Assembly (NCBI GenBank): GCA_964424115.1
Contig: CAYRHN010000003.1
Location: 1-64,000 of the forward strand
From: CAYRHN01 sp964424115
GTDB lineage: Bacteria > Chloroflexota > Anaerolineae > Anaerolineales > Anaerolineaceae
Length of the DNA: 64,000 nt
Direction: 5' to 3'
How positions within the stretch are numbered: the stretch's first letter is position 1; every line of letters begins with the position of its first letter. The notes under the pieces were generated by a model. That model was not told the DNA's origin, searched no databases, and saw nothing but the letters and a program-made list of their open reading frames with translations. A program made the position numbers and the translations under genes. Positions 41,532 to 51,000 of this stretch are shown in pieces.

Positions 41532-42215
41532 TTGATATCCAAGATCCCAAAATTCGCTCTCGCTTTCCTCTGCCTGGCCCTTCTGGCGGCCAGCGCCTGC
41601 TCGGTTGCCTCCAGCCCGACCAGTACCCTCCCGCCGCCGGAAACCGTGGACCCCTATGACGACCTGATCCGGATACTTGAAACCCAACAGGCCGGGGTTG
41701 CCAACCCGGAAAGCCGCGCGATCCTAACCGAAAAACTGGAAATGTTCTCTGCGCTTGCCACCCAGCGCGCGGAGGCAGTGATCGCCAATCAGGGAAAATT
41801 TCAACCCTATTTCTCCACCCCCATCCCAATCCCTGTACGAAAAATGCCGGAAGGGATCGATAATGAGCCGGTTATTCCAACCATTGCAACGCACCTGATC
41901 ATCACCAACGCCTGGCGAAAATATACCGCGGAAAAAGAATATGTATTATGGGCTGGTTCGCTGAGATCAGATCCAACCCAGGGCATCATTTATTATCAAC
42001 TACCCGACCCGCCTTATGGGTTCGTCGAATATTACGCGCCCCCAAACAGCGGCGTCTTGCGGATCGTTTCTTCCGAGGATTTTCTATTGAAGCTCACCTC
42101 CGAGTCAGGGATCATGTTCTACTTCGATGTATTGGGGAAAACCTTCGTGGATCAGGATGGGCGTCCGATCCCCGTCCCAACCCAACCGCTTCCCGCCCCC
42201 ACCGCATATCCCTAG
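41532..42215 (+). CDS. putative lipoprotein of unknown function
   Basis: The frame opens with TTG at 41532, 6 nt after the preceding stop and without a good ribosome site. Residues 1-23 are a lipoprotein signal (FALAFLCLALLAASAC). The 227-residue product has a Thr/Pro linker, a helical segment (LETQQAGVANPESRAILTEK) and a C-terminal beta region (GIIYYQLPDPPYGFVEYYAPPN). No family recognised. The following two genes also encode exported proteins on the same strand, so it may start a small exported-protein operon. Confidence 0.6.
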   Translation: MISKIPKFALAFLCLALLAASACSVASSPTSTLPPPETVDPYDDLIRILETQQAGVANPESRAILTEKLEMFSALATQRAEAVIANQGKFQPYFSTPIPIPVRKMPEGIDNEPVIPTIATHLIITNAWRKYTAEKEYVLWAGSLRSDPTQGIIYYQLPDPPYGFVEYYAPPNSGVLRIVSSEDFLLKLTSESGIMFYFDVLGKTFVDQDGRPIPVPTQPLPAPTAYP

Positions 42216-42231
42216 AGATAAAGAGAATCAC

Positions 42232-42633
42232 ATGGGCATCTTTAAAAGTGCATTTTCCTGGACCACGCTGTTTCTTCTGGCGGTTTTGAATGCCGGATGC
42301 GGCGGCCCTGCCCCCACCCCGGAGAGTCTCCTGTTCACCAAGAGCAAGCTCCCGGATATTCGGGGAGAGATCACCAGCATGACCATAAGGGAAGAAACCA
42401 TCCGGGGCATACACGTGGAGGGAGAGATCCAACCAGATACAAGATTGGACAAGGCTGTGGCTAGTCTAAGCGACCGAACCCGGATTTACGCAGCTACAAC
42501 GGACGGGTATGAGCTGGTAACACGCGAAAACCTGCAAGTTGGACAAATGGTTGAGGTCCTGTTTTTCATGGACACCGTCTTGGAGAGAGACCCCGTTATT
42601 GGCGAAGCGGAAGAGATCGTGATCCTTCCATAA
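42232..42633 (+). CDS. small lipoprotein, DUF3221-like
   Basis: This is 133 residues from ATG 42232, 17 nt after the preceding stop. The lipoprotein signal ends in AVLNAGC. The mature part (IRGHVEGE-like strand, LSDRTRIYAATTDGYELVTRENLQVGQMVEVLF...GEAEEIVIL) follows the OB-like pattern of DUF3221 proteins, which are small secreted proteins of unknown role. Assignment by pattern only. Confidence 0.55.
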   Translation: MGIFKSAFSWTTLFLLAVLNAGCGGPAPTPESLLFTKSKLPDIRGEITSMTIREETIRGIHVEGEIQPDTRLDKAVASLSDRTRIYAATTDGYELVTRENLQVGQMVEVLFFMDTVLERDPVIGEAEEIVILP

Positions 42634-42683
42634 GGTCATCCATCCCGCTCCGCCCGAATCTGATCGGAGAGGACAAACACCCC

Positions 42684-43481
42684 ATGAACCCTAAGCCGCG
42701 TACTTCCAAGATCCTTCTCCTCGCCGCTGCCTTCCTGCTCCTCCTCCTGGCAGCCATCCTCGCCCTGGCCGCCAGTGCGCAAGACCAGCTCACGGCCGGC
42801 CTCCGGCAGCGCCTGGAACAGGAGGGAGTCCCGGTCAGGGAAGCGGTCATCGCCGACCGGCTCCCCTTTGAGATCAAAATTGCCCTGAATAGTTCCAGCC
42901 CGGACAGCGACCTCACCGTGGATGACAACTGGTACATGACGCTTGCCCGAAGAGAAGCCCTCTTTTCATACCGCACCCATCCCAGCCTCTCCAGTTACAC
43001 GTTAACCGTCTACAACGCGAAGAATGAATTGATCTACTCGACCCAAACCTACCTGCATCCCCAGGATCTGGATCAGCAAACCGATCTGTCGGCCTCCTCC
43101 ATGTTGGAGGATGCCGCGGCCCGGCAGATCATTGCCCTCCACCTTCAAATTGGCGGGTTATCCCTGGATAAGCTGGAGGTGGAGCCAGACCCCACAACCG
43201 GCGGCGGGCAGATCCTCCTCATCAACGTCTCTGCCGAAGACCTGGCAGCCGCCAATGCCTCGCTCCCGGGTTTCCTGGGGTCGCTCTTTCCCCTCCTGGA
43301 GACCGCCAACGATCGCTACGGCACGTCCCTGGTACTTTGCCACCTGCAGGTTTCGGACCGCCAGGGGACGATCCTGCTGGATTATGTGAAAGACCTGCAA
43401 TCCGGTTCGGCCCAGTGGACATCCGTGGAAGGCTTATATAACGAATGGTTTCCCCACCCCGGAGTGACCCCTCGCCCTTAG
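42684..43481 (+). CDS. exported or membrane-anchored protein of unknown function
   Basis: The 265-residue protein has one N-terminal hydrophobic segment (residues ~9-30, ILLLAAAFLLLLLAAILALAA), either a signal anchor or an uncleaved signal peptide. The extracytoplasmic part contains two similar halves around IxxLHLQIGGL and VLCHLQVSD with alternating strands. No catalytic motif is seen. GGAGAGGA precedes the ATG by about 10 nt. Third gene in a run of exported proteins from 41532. Confidence 0.6.
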   Translation: MNPKPRTSKILLLAAAFLLLLLAAILALAASAQDQLTAGLRQRLEQEGVPVREAVIADRLPFEIKIALNSSSPDSDLTVDDNWYMTLARREALFSYRTHPSLSSYTLTVYNAKNELIYSTQTYLHPQDLDQQTDLSASSMLEDAAARQIIALHLQIGGLSLDKLEVEPDPTTGGGQILLINVSAEDLAAANASLPGFLGSLFPLLETANDRYGTSLVLCHLQVSDRQGTILLDYVKDLQSGSAQWTSVEGLYNEWFPHPGVTPRP

Positions 43482-43831
43482 CCCTCTCCCCCATCCACCT
43501 TCCCGCGCAGCTTCTTCACCTCGCCGCGCCTCTTTTTCCCCTCCACCCGCCGGGCCTGCGCGGCGCGCGTGGGGCGTGTGGCGCGGCGCGCTTTGGGTTC
43601 CTGCAATGCTTTTTGGATCAGCGCCGCCAGGCGCGCGAGCGCGTCGGCGCGGTTCTGCTCCTGCGTGCGGTAGCGGCGCGCCTCGATCACCAGCACCCCC
43701 TCGGCGGTGGCGCGGCTGCCCGCCAGCTTGAGCAGGCGCGCCTTCACCTCCTCCGCCAGCGCCGCCGAACGGAGGACGTCGAAGCGCAGCTGCGCGGCGG
43801 TGGCCACCTTATTCATACTCTGTTGAATACC
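43478..43831 (-). pseudogene. arfB-like copy lacking the GGQ domain start
   Basis: From about NKVATAAQLRFDVLRSAALA to the C-terminus it matches the arfB gene just upstream (43916-44341): KLAGSRATAEGVLVIEARRYRTQEQNRADALARL, with a basic tail. The N-terminal strand and the GGQ loop are missing; the frame upstream reads unrelated residues with VPGIQQS where GPGGQN should be. Without GGQ it cannot hydrolyse peptidyl-tRNA. Decayed tandem duplicate. Confidence 0.7.
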
Positions 43832-43915
43832 CGGTACACTTCTCCCTGTCATTTTGTTATTTACGGCCCCCCAGTCCCAGGCGAAAAAATAAGAAGATAG
43901 CCCTGTTTTCAATGG

Positions 43916-44341
43916 CTACCCCCACTCCTCCGGAGGATTATGACGCGAACGCTTGATCTCGCCGCGTTTCTTTTTGCTTTCCACCCGCACAACCTGCGAA
44001 GCCCGGCTGGGGCGCGTAGCATGCCGCAGCCTGGGTTTCTCCAATGCCTTCTGAATCAGCGCCACCAGACGCGCAATCGCATCGGCGCGGTTTTGCTCCT
44101 GCGTCCTAAAGCGCTTTGCTTCCAGGATAAGGATGCCATTTTCTGTCACACGGCTGCCAGCCAGCTTGATCAAGCGCTCCTTCACCTCCGCATCCAGGGA
44201 GGAAGTAGAGCGAATATCAAAACGCAGTTGAGCCACAGAGGCGATCTTATTTACGTTTTGACCTCCAGGGCCCGAAGCGCGAATGAAATCAAATTGGATC
44301 TCGCTGTCATCCAGTGAAAGGGAGGGCGTAATTTCAATCAT
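43916..44341 (-). CDS. arfB: peptidyl-tRNA hydrolase ArfB (ICT1/YaeJ family)
   Basis: The 141-residue protein is the usual length. The release-factor-like domain carries GGQ (residues 26-28) in IRASGPGGQNVNKIASVAQLRFD, followed by RFRTQEQNRADAIARLVALI. The C-terminal Lys/Arg-rich tail (RVESKKKRGEIKRSR) would enter the empty mRNA channel of stalled ribosomes. It rescues ribosomes stalled without a stop codon. AAGAAGG precedes the ATG. A GGQ-less copy follows 3' of it. Confidence 0.92.
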   Translation of the reverse strand: MIEITPSLSLDDSEIQFDFIRASGPGGQNVNKIASVAQLRFDIRSTSSLDAEVKERLIKLAGSRVTENGILILEAKRFRTQEQNRADAIARLVALIQKALEKPRLRHATRPSRASQVVRVESKKKRGEIKRSRHNPPEEWG

Positions 44342-44404
44342 CGATCAATACCTTCTTCTATTCTAATGCCTGTCAAATTTTAGCACACATAAAGGAGATT
44401 AAAA

Positions 44405-45421
44405 ATGACTGACCTACTTTCTTTCGGCCTCGATCTTGGCATGGGCGCATGCAAATTATATGGCGCTGCCGGCGGATTATTTCTACAATCCCAGGTTGCT
44501 ACGGATAACAAACAAAATATTGCCGCCCTGCTCGGCTTGCGTAACCGCAAACCACCTTTACGCATCTGTTTTGGCGAGATGTCCTTGTTTGTGGGATCTC
44601 ACGCACACGGCTTTGGCCGCCCGATTGAAAACCTGGATTTTGATCGCCTAGCGGGCAGCCTGGAGACCCGCGCCATCGTTTACGCCACGCTCACCCGGTA
44701 CATGGAAATTCATGGCGAAATCACGGTCCCTGTTTCATTGGTGGTTGGCCTGCCATTACAACCCCTGACTGGTGCGCAATCCGCCCAAAACGCAGAATCG
44801 GCGCGCGCCTGGTTGAAAGGTCCACATGAATGGCTGTGCGACGACAAGCCTTTCCAAATTCATGTCGCGGAGGTCAAAATCGCTTCTCAACCCAGCGGAG
44901 CATTGTTTGACTATCTGCTGGACCTGCAAGGGCTGTTTGTTCCAGATCGAAAAAAGGATTTCAGCGCAGAGATCGGCGTACTATCCCTCGGCTTCAACAC
45001 CCTCGAACTGCTCACCATCCAAAACCGGAGCGCAGTCCAGGGTTTATCCGCCGGCACCACCGCTGGTGTTCGCCGCCTGTTGGAACTGCTAAATCCCGAA
45101 GGGCTATATTCTCTCGGCGAGTTGGATACACTTCTGCGCGCTGGCGGCCTGGATATCAAAACCGCGCTGCCCATCTGGTGGCGCGAGGTATCCGGCGCAA
45201 TCGAAAAAACCTGGGGCGGGCGTTGGAAGCGCTTTGCGCGCATCCTGGCAGTCGGCGGCGGGGTGCACTTGCTGCGCGATCAATTGCCGACCTACTTTGC
45301 CGGTCGCGCCTTTATTCCCGATGATCCGGTACTTTCCATCAGCCGCGGACTATACAAGCTGGCATTGATGCAATCCGCGCGCAAACCTCAACCAGAAGGA
45401 GAAGCGGCGCATGGAACCTAA
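44405..45421 (+). CDS. ParM/Alp-like actin-family ATPase
   Basis: The 338-residue protein has the actin-fold phosphate-1 loop LSFGLDLGMGACKLYG, PVSLVVGLPLQPL, phosphate-2 loop IGVLSLGFNTLELLTI (where DxGxxT is usual) and adenosine loop ILAVGGGVHLLRDQL. This matches archaeal/plasmid ParM-like segregation actins rather than MreB. The next gene starts inside its 3' end (45411) and encodes a small ParR-like protein, giving a type II partition cassette. AAGGAG lies 6 nt before the ATG. Base composition is lower in GC than the neighbouring chromosome. Confidence 0.82.
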   Translation: MTDLLSFGLDLGMGACKLYGAAGGLFLQSQVATDNKQNIAALLGLRNRKPPLRICFGEMSLFVGSHAHGFGRPIENLDFDRLAGSLETRAIVYATLTRYMEIHGEITVPVSLVVGLPLQPLTGAQSAQNAESARAWLKGPHEWLCDDKPFQIHVAEVKIASQPSGALFDYLLDLQGLFVPDRKKDFSAEIGVLSLGFNTLELLTIQNRSAVQGLSAGTTAGVRRLLELLNPEGLYSLGELDTLLRAGGLDIKTALPIWWREVSGAIEKTWGGRWKRFARILAVGGGVHLLRDQLPTYFAGRAFIPDDPVLSISRGLYKLALMQSARKPQPEGEAAHGT

Positions 45422-45653
45422 ACGCCGTGGCCGACGGCTACGCTGCGGCCAGCAGGTTGAACTCTTTGTTCATCTGCGCTTGTGGGCTGAGGAGGATGAC
45501 GACTTGATTGCTTTTTTCGAGCATATTCCCCTTCGCCATCGTTCGGCGGCGCTGAAAGCTGCTCTGCGCGCGGGAGGCTTACCGGCTCAAGATAATACAT
45601 CCCAGACGAAAGACGATGAAGTCGCCTGCGCATTGGAAAATTTATTACTCTAA
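45411..45653 (+). CDS. small ParR-like DNA-binding protein
   Basis: The 80-residue protein overlaps the actin gene by 11 nt. The sequence VELFVHLRLWAEEDDDLIAFFEHIPLRHRSAALKAALRAGG has the strand-helix-helix pattern of ribbon-helix-helix ParR adaptors (a strand near residues 16-22, then two helices). ParR binds a centromere and seeds ParM filaments. The assignment rests mainly on gene order and size. Confidence 0.6.
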   Translation: MEPKRRGRRLRCGQQVELFVHLRLWAEEDDDLIAFFEHIPLRHRSAALKAALRAGGLPAQDNTSQTKDDEVACALENLLL

Positions 45654-45660
45654 CCCTGTT

Positions 45661-45702
45661 TATTGGTAACCAATAATGCCTGGCATTTTCTGGTTACCAG
45701 AA
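45661..45702. promoter_or_regulatory. two TGGT-W-ACCA palindromes (candidate ParR site)
   Basis: TATTGGT-A-ACCAATA (45661-45675) and TTCTGGT-T-ACCAGAA (45688-45702) are two perfect odd palindromes with a shared TGGTWACCA core and centres 27 bp apart. They lie between the ParR-like gene and the coiled-coil gene. Confidence 0.5.
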
Positions 45703-45713
45703 AGGATTGTGAC

Positions 45714-46211
45714 ATGCCTATATTTTGGTCCTATGAAAGAGAAAAACAAATCCGCGATAAAGCCTACGCTGAAGGGAAAGCCAGTGAACAAAAAAATTGG
45801 ATTTTCCGCTGGAAACTATTTGTCGAAAACATTCGCCTTCAAACCCAGTCGTTTGATCACAGTCTGGAAAATATTGAGAATGCAGAAGCCCTGTCTTTGG
45901 GCCTGGTGGCCTATATTCGCTCCTTGAAAGACCGCAATGCAAGCTTACAAAATGAAAATGAACGCCTGCACCCGTCCCAGGTTCCCATCCTGGAAAGAAA
46001 AATAGCCGACCTTCAATCTGAATTGACCCAGGCACGCCAAGAAATGGCTCGGCTTCAAAGTGAATTTTATGACGAGCAATTCAAAGCACAAAATTTGAGC
46101 AAGCTGCTTGAAGCCACACAGCATGAAAAAGCCGCGATTGAAAAGATCCTTCTCGCCCTGCAAAACCGTCTGGATCAGCAGGGCAAAAAGTCCGTGGCAA
46201 AAAGCAGTTAA
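45714..46211 (+). CDS. coiled-coil protein of the partition-like module
   Basis: This is 165 residues from ATG 45714 (AAAGGA upstream; the ATG near 45676 or GTG 45663 would run through the palindromes). The N-terminal ~60 residues are charged and aromatic (PIFWSYEREKQIRDKAYAEG). Residues ~70-155 form a long coiled coil (SLKDRNASLQNENERL, KIADLQSELTQARQEMARLQ). No known domain. Its place between ParR-like and Replic_Relax-like genes suggests a structural role in plasmid-type maintenance. Confidence 0.65.
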   Translation: MPIFWSYEREKQIRDKAYAEGKASEQKNWIFRWKLFVENIRLQTQSFDHSLENIENAEALSLGLVAYIRSLKDRNASLQNENERLHPSQVPILERKIADLQSELTQARQEMARLQSEFYDEQFKAQNLSKLLEATQHEKAAIEKILLALQNRLDQQGKKSVAKSS

Positions 46212-46256
46212 GTACCTCCTCTATTCAAATACTTTTTTCCCAAAGGAGTTTTTGCC

Positions 46257-47801
46257 ATGAAGAAACCCTATTCAAGTTTTCAAGATCCCCAGGCCTGGTT
46301 AGCTGTGCTCGAAAACCAAAGCAACCACAAAACCGCGCTGGCTTGTTTTCATGCCCGCGGATTGGCTACCCAGGATCAAATCGAACTACTCACTGATCTT
46401 TCCACCAAACAGGCGCGCAGCGCGCTGGAAGATCTGAGCCGTCAGCAAACCAGCAAACAGCCCGCATTGCTGCGTACTGCTGCCGCCAAGCTACAAGGAG
46501 CAATGGGACGTTCGCGCCAGGTATATCTGTTAACTGTCGAAGGAGCAGATATCTCGCGCGCGCTGTACCCGGATTGCTTTGTCCAACCACCCGCGCTCCA
46601 GGATCCGGTTGAGTTGGCTCACGCGCTGGCTGAAATGGATGTGTACGCGCGCGCATTCAAAGCCGGCCTGAAATGCAGCCTGGAACACGTGCTGACCTTT
46701 GGCCCCACGGGGAATCCCGCCAGCCGCAGCAGCGTTCGGGCAGATGTATTGGTTCTCCCCGACAACCAGCCACCCTACCTGATTGAAATCGAACAATGCG
46801 CGCGCCGGCGCGACATACCGCGGATCGCGGATAAATTACGCCACCTGGCCGATTTTTACCACTCCAATCCTACACACCAGCCAGGCGCAGATATTCGCAT
46901 TCTCTTCAACCTGCCCTCTGATGACAAACAGACCATCCCGGTCTGGCAATGCGTTTTGGGAGAGTTGCAGCAAGCCATTGGCGAATTGCCTTTTCGCCTG
47001 CATTGGCAGCCAGCGGTGCGTTTTTTGAACACACCAGAATGGGATGGGCTGAATTCCTTTGAAGCCCTTCGACCCGAGCCACCGGATTATCCGCTGCAAC
47101 CAGAACTTCCCTCCGGTCTGGTGGAATCCAATGAGCCGCGCGGCGAGGTCCGCAGTGAAATCCAGTTAATCCCTTCAATTCCGAACGACCTGTTGCCGGC
47201 TTTCATCACCGAGCGCCCATTGGAATTGCAAGAGCAGGCGGTAATTTTTCGAGTTCTCGGAAACACCTTGCGGGACATGGAAAACAGCGAACCATTGCGC
47301 GTGCGCAACCGAGCTTATTTCTTTGAACTGATGCGCATGATTTACGAGGCCTCGCATTACAAAGATGGACCGGTGCGGCGCGAAGCGGCTTTCCCGTACA
47401 CTTCCCTGTTGCTGCTGCATCGCTATTTGCATATGCACCAAAACGCTCCCCTGCTTGATACGGTACTCCAAACGCGCCGGGACGTGGCGCGCAACCTCAA
47501 CCGGGGAATCAACCTGTTCCGCGACGCATTCACCCGCATGTGCTGGGCTTTCCTGCGCCGGCACGGCTTTGGCCCCAACGGGCCGCTGCGGGTCACTGTG
47601 GAAGTGCCTGGCTTCGACAGCCACCGTTCGGACGTGTACGTAGACGCGCGAATTTCAGGTACCGAACTGCTCTTTGATGAAAACGAGCTTTATATGGACA
47701 ACGACCGTCAGCGCACACAGGCTGCGCTCTCCTGGGTGCTGGAGGCGCTGTGGACCTATGGCGAAGACCTGGAATTGATCCAGAAATCCAGGAAAGCCTG
47801 A
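46257..47801 (+). CDS. Replic_Relax-like winged-helix protein
   Basis: The 514-residue protein has an N-terminal winged helix (CFHARGLATQDQIELLTDLSTKQARSALEDL). A region resembling the Replic_Relax (replication-relaxation) family follows, with AHALAEMDVYARAF, ADVLVLPDNQPPYLIEIEQC and a DxxRIADKLRHLADFY helix; the spacing DVLV...LIEIE recalls PD-(D/E)xK-type folds but catalysis is not established. The C-terminal ~240 residues are unrecognised. AAAGGAG precedes the ATG. It is the fourth gene of the module and is followed by a strong terminator. Confidence 0.6.
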   Translation: MKKPYSSFQDPQAWLAVLENQSNHKTALACFHARGLATQDQIELLTDLSTKQARSALEDLSRQQTSKQPALLRTAAAKLQGAMGRSRQVYLLTVEGADISRALYPDCFVQPPALQDPVELAHALAEMDVYARAFKAGLKCSLEHVLTFGPTGNPASRSSVRADVLVLPDNQPPYLIEIEQCARRRDIPRIADKLRHLADFYHSNPTHQPGADIRILFNLPSDDKQTIPVWQCVLGELQQAIGELPFRLHWQPAVRFLNTPEWDGLNSFEALRPEPPDYPLQPELPSGLVESNEPRGEVRSEIQLIPSIPNDLLPAFITERPLELQEQAVIFRVLGNTLRDMENSEPLRVRNRAYFFELMRMIYEASHYKDGPVRREAAFPYTSLLLLHRYLHMHQNAPLLDTVLQTRRDVARNLNRGINLFRDAFTRMCWAFLRRHGFGPNGPLRVTVEVPGFDSHRSDVYVDARISGTELLFDENELYMDNDRQRTQAALSWVLEALWTYGEDLELIQKSRKA

Positions 47802-47807
47802 CCAAAT

Positions 47808-47844
47808 GGGTGGGCGGCGCGAATGCGCCGCCCACCCGCCTTTT
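47808..47844 (+). terminator. rho-independent terminator of the partition-like operon
   Basis: A perfect 13-bp stem GGGTGGGCGGCGC / GCGCCGCCCACCC with loop GAAT is followed by GCCTTTT. Confidence 0.88.
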
Positions 47845-47952
47845 CTTGCAATATAAACTATGGATATACGCGTATAGAGATATGGGGAGAAGAAAACCAA
47901 TTAGCAAAAATTACAATCGTTTTGAGAAAACCGGATAAAAATCCTGATTTGG

Positions 47953-47981
47953 TTGGAAAAGGGTGGATCTGACGCTATACT
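47953..47981 (+). promoter_or_regulatory. sigma70-type promoter of the RHS gene
   Basis: TTGGAA (47953-47958), a 17-bp spacer and TATACT (47976-47981) give a leader of about 100 nt before ATG 48090, with a strong AAGGAGG ribosome site. Confidence 0.6.
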
Positions 47982-48089
47982 GTGAGTAGCGAGTGAACAG
48001 TCGCTAAAAACAAAAACATCATAGCACGTGCCAGGAAGTATTGCGGAGTGCAATGCTGACCCAGACACCCCGCGAAGGAGGGGGAAAAG

Positions 48090-51000
48090 ATGAAAACATG
48101 GATCAATGTGTTCGTTACACTTAGCCTGCTGCTGAGCAGCGTTGGATTTCACCGAATAGAAGTGGCTTATGCGCCTGTGTCGGTGCAATCTTCTGCGAGT
48201 CAGGAAACAACGCCCACTGCAACGCCAGAGGTAACTCCAACCCCCACGCCTACATTTGATTTTGGCGCATATCCGGCTCCAAACACACCAACCCCGGAAC
48301 CCATCGATGCGCCAGTTGTGCCAAGCCCCACTCCGGATCCGACTGATTCGGGCGTGATCCCCACCCCAATCCCAGGAGAAGCAGATGAAAATGCTCCACT
48401 CGGGATATCTGCAATTGCCAACCCTGCGATCTACATCCCCGGCAAGCCAGTGTACATTCTTTGGAACATAAATGGATGGAGCCAGATCGCCGAAGGCTCC
48501 AACGCGCAAATCCGCGTGCGTTTCCCTGACGTTCCCGCTTCCGAAGCGGCCGATGCCCTGCCGCATGAGCGCGAATTGATCCTGCCCGTGACCGATCTTC
48601 AAGGGGTGATCACCTGGGAAATCGACCCGGGTGCGGAATTTCCCCTGTTCCTGACCCTTGACCTGATCATTGATGATATTGTGATTGACACCGAAGTGAT
48701 CGAGATTGGACAGGCTGATTTCGAGATCGGCAACCTGGATGGTGGAGCGGCTGAAGGGCTGGGTGGAAAAGTCAGGGTCGAAGTACCCTTCGACTCGCTG
48801 GAAGAAACCGCATACTTCAGCGTGCGCTACCCCAGCCCGAATAAGCTACCACCAGTCTCGTTGACGGGAAATCCCATCGAAATTGTCGCGGTGGGAAAAG
48901 AGAGCGGGCAAAACATCACCCAATTCCGGCAGCCGATCCAGATCCAGATCCAATACAATAAGGACGAGATCTTCCACTGGAGCGAAGATGACCTGATGGT
49001 CTTCTATTATGACGGAAAAACGCGCGACTGGTATCCCCTACCGACCACAGTGGACAAAGAAGCCCAGCGCCTGATCGCGTATTCCGACCACCTGACGGTT
49101 TTTGATTTCAAAGCAGCCAGCTGGCAGGCCAACAGCCTGCCGACGGTGGACTCCTTCAAGGTGTCGGACTTCACCGGCGCAGCCACATACAACTACGCCT
49201 TCTGGACCCCGCCAGGCGTAGCCGGCCTCAGCCCGAACCTGTCCTTGAACTACAACAGCCAGGTGATCGATGAAGCCTCGGCATATTCGCAAGCCTCCTG
49301 GGTGGGCATGGGTTGGTCGCTGGACACCGGCGCGATCACCCGCAACATGCACGGAACGAACACGGATGAAAGTGATGACACCTTTTCAATCTCAGCCAAT
49401 GGGATCAGCGGACTGCTGCTGCCGGTCAGCGTGAATGGCGGCGTCACCACATACAATACCGCTGATCAGTCCTTCCTGAAAGTTCAATTCGATAGTTCAA
49501 CGAATGCCTGGACCGCCTGGGCCAAAGACGGCACAGTGTACACCTTCAACCAGCCAGTAAAAACCAGCAAAAGCATCGGCTGTGCCAATACCAATCAATT
49601 GGACATCACCTGGCGCTGGTCGTTGGGATCGGTGACCGACAAGAACGGCAACAGCCTCACCTACACGTACAACAAAGAGACCAAGCCTGGCTGCGCCAAT
49701 GAAATTGCAGTATACCCGGAAAGCATCGTTTACCCGCACAATCGTTACCGGGTTAGATTTGAGCGTGAACCTCGCAACGATTACCAGAATTCCTGGGGAG
49801 ATACAAACTCGCGCGTGTTGTATAGCACGTGGCGCTTGAAACATGTATTGATCGAGTATGATCCTTCTGGAAATTGGAGTAATACAACCCTGGTGAGGAA
49901 ATACGAGTTTGGTTATGCTGCGGATAATGCTACCAGTAATGTGATCTACCCGCGTTTCAACTGGACGCATGGCGGACACACCCTGAGCCTGACATCCATT
50001 CAGGAGATCAGCGGAGATGGGAGCCTATCCCTTCCTGCCACCACCTTCTATTACGGCGACGAAAATGATGATGGGGTGGATGAATCCATGCACCTGACCC
50101 AAGTGGATAACGGCCTGGGGGGTCAGGTGGTGATGCAGTATCAACGCTGGGCGTATTTCGACGATTACAACGATTCGCTGCGCTCCTTGCAGACGGAATT
50201 TGGGGCAACTGGCCAGGAATGTGCTCCGGGGATAGGAACCTATTGGTATAAGGTGTATGCAGCTGGCTATCCGGGCCCTGTCAAATGTGATGCCACTACG
50301 TATCTACAAATCGGAGATAAGAATGTACCCGGTCAGGCAGCAATTGCTCATCGAAGCATTCCTGAGCATGTGATCAAACCGGGCAGCCAATACCGTTTCT
50401 ATTTGCGAACTCGTTCGCACGTGGGAACTACCGACGTTAATTGGGGATTCATCGATACCAGTCTTCAGAGTGGTAATCAAATCATGCTTTATTCGGATCC
50501 GATGGGACTTACGATTGGAACCTCGTTTGTTGATATTGAAGGAACCCTGGATATGCCCACCAATTTCGATCCTGCTGAAACTGCTCTGAGGATCGAAGCG
50601 GATGGCTGCTTTATTCATAAACTTCAATTCATGGTGTATCCAACGTATTATCGCGTGACTTCCAGGACGATCACTGATTCTGCCACCGGACAGAGCCACA
50701 CCTACACCTACCAATACGACAACGCTTCATCGAACACCTGGTATACCTCTGCCGCGGTGAACGCGGCTGGGAGCAGCTGCACTAACCTGTACACCTGCGC
50801 CATGCGCGAATTCCGCGGGCATGCAATGACGCGGGTCACCGATCCATCCGGGCTCTCCAACCTCACCTGGTATTACCAGAACGATGCCTTGAAGGGTAAG
50901 CCCTATCAGACCATGACCATCAAGCAGGATTATGCACAAGATTTTGAGGCAGAGTCCTATAAAGAAACCTGGCTAAGATCCAATGGAGCATTTACCCTCA

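Noticed and set aside
43832..43912. N-terminal extension of the short arfB-like copy to an ATG at 43912
   Set aside because: Those residues do not match ArfB and no ribosome site is present; homology begins near 43831.
12010..47844. LPXTG sortase or PEP-CTERM system as explanation of the LP tails
   Set aside because: The tails lack the following TM helix and basic cluster, the motif is at the very end of the chain, and no sortase or exosortase gene is in the window.
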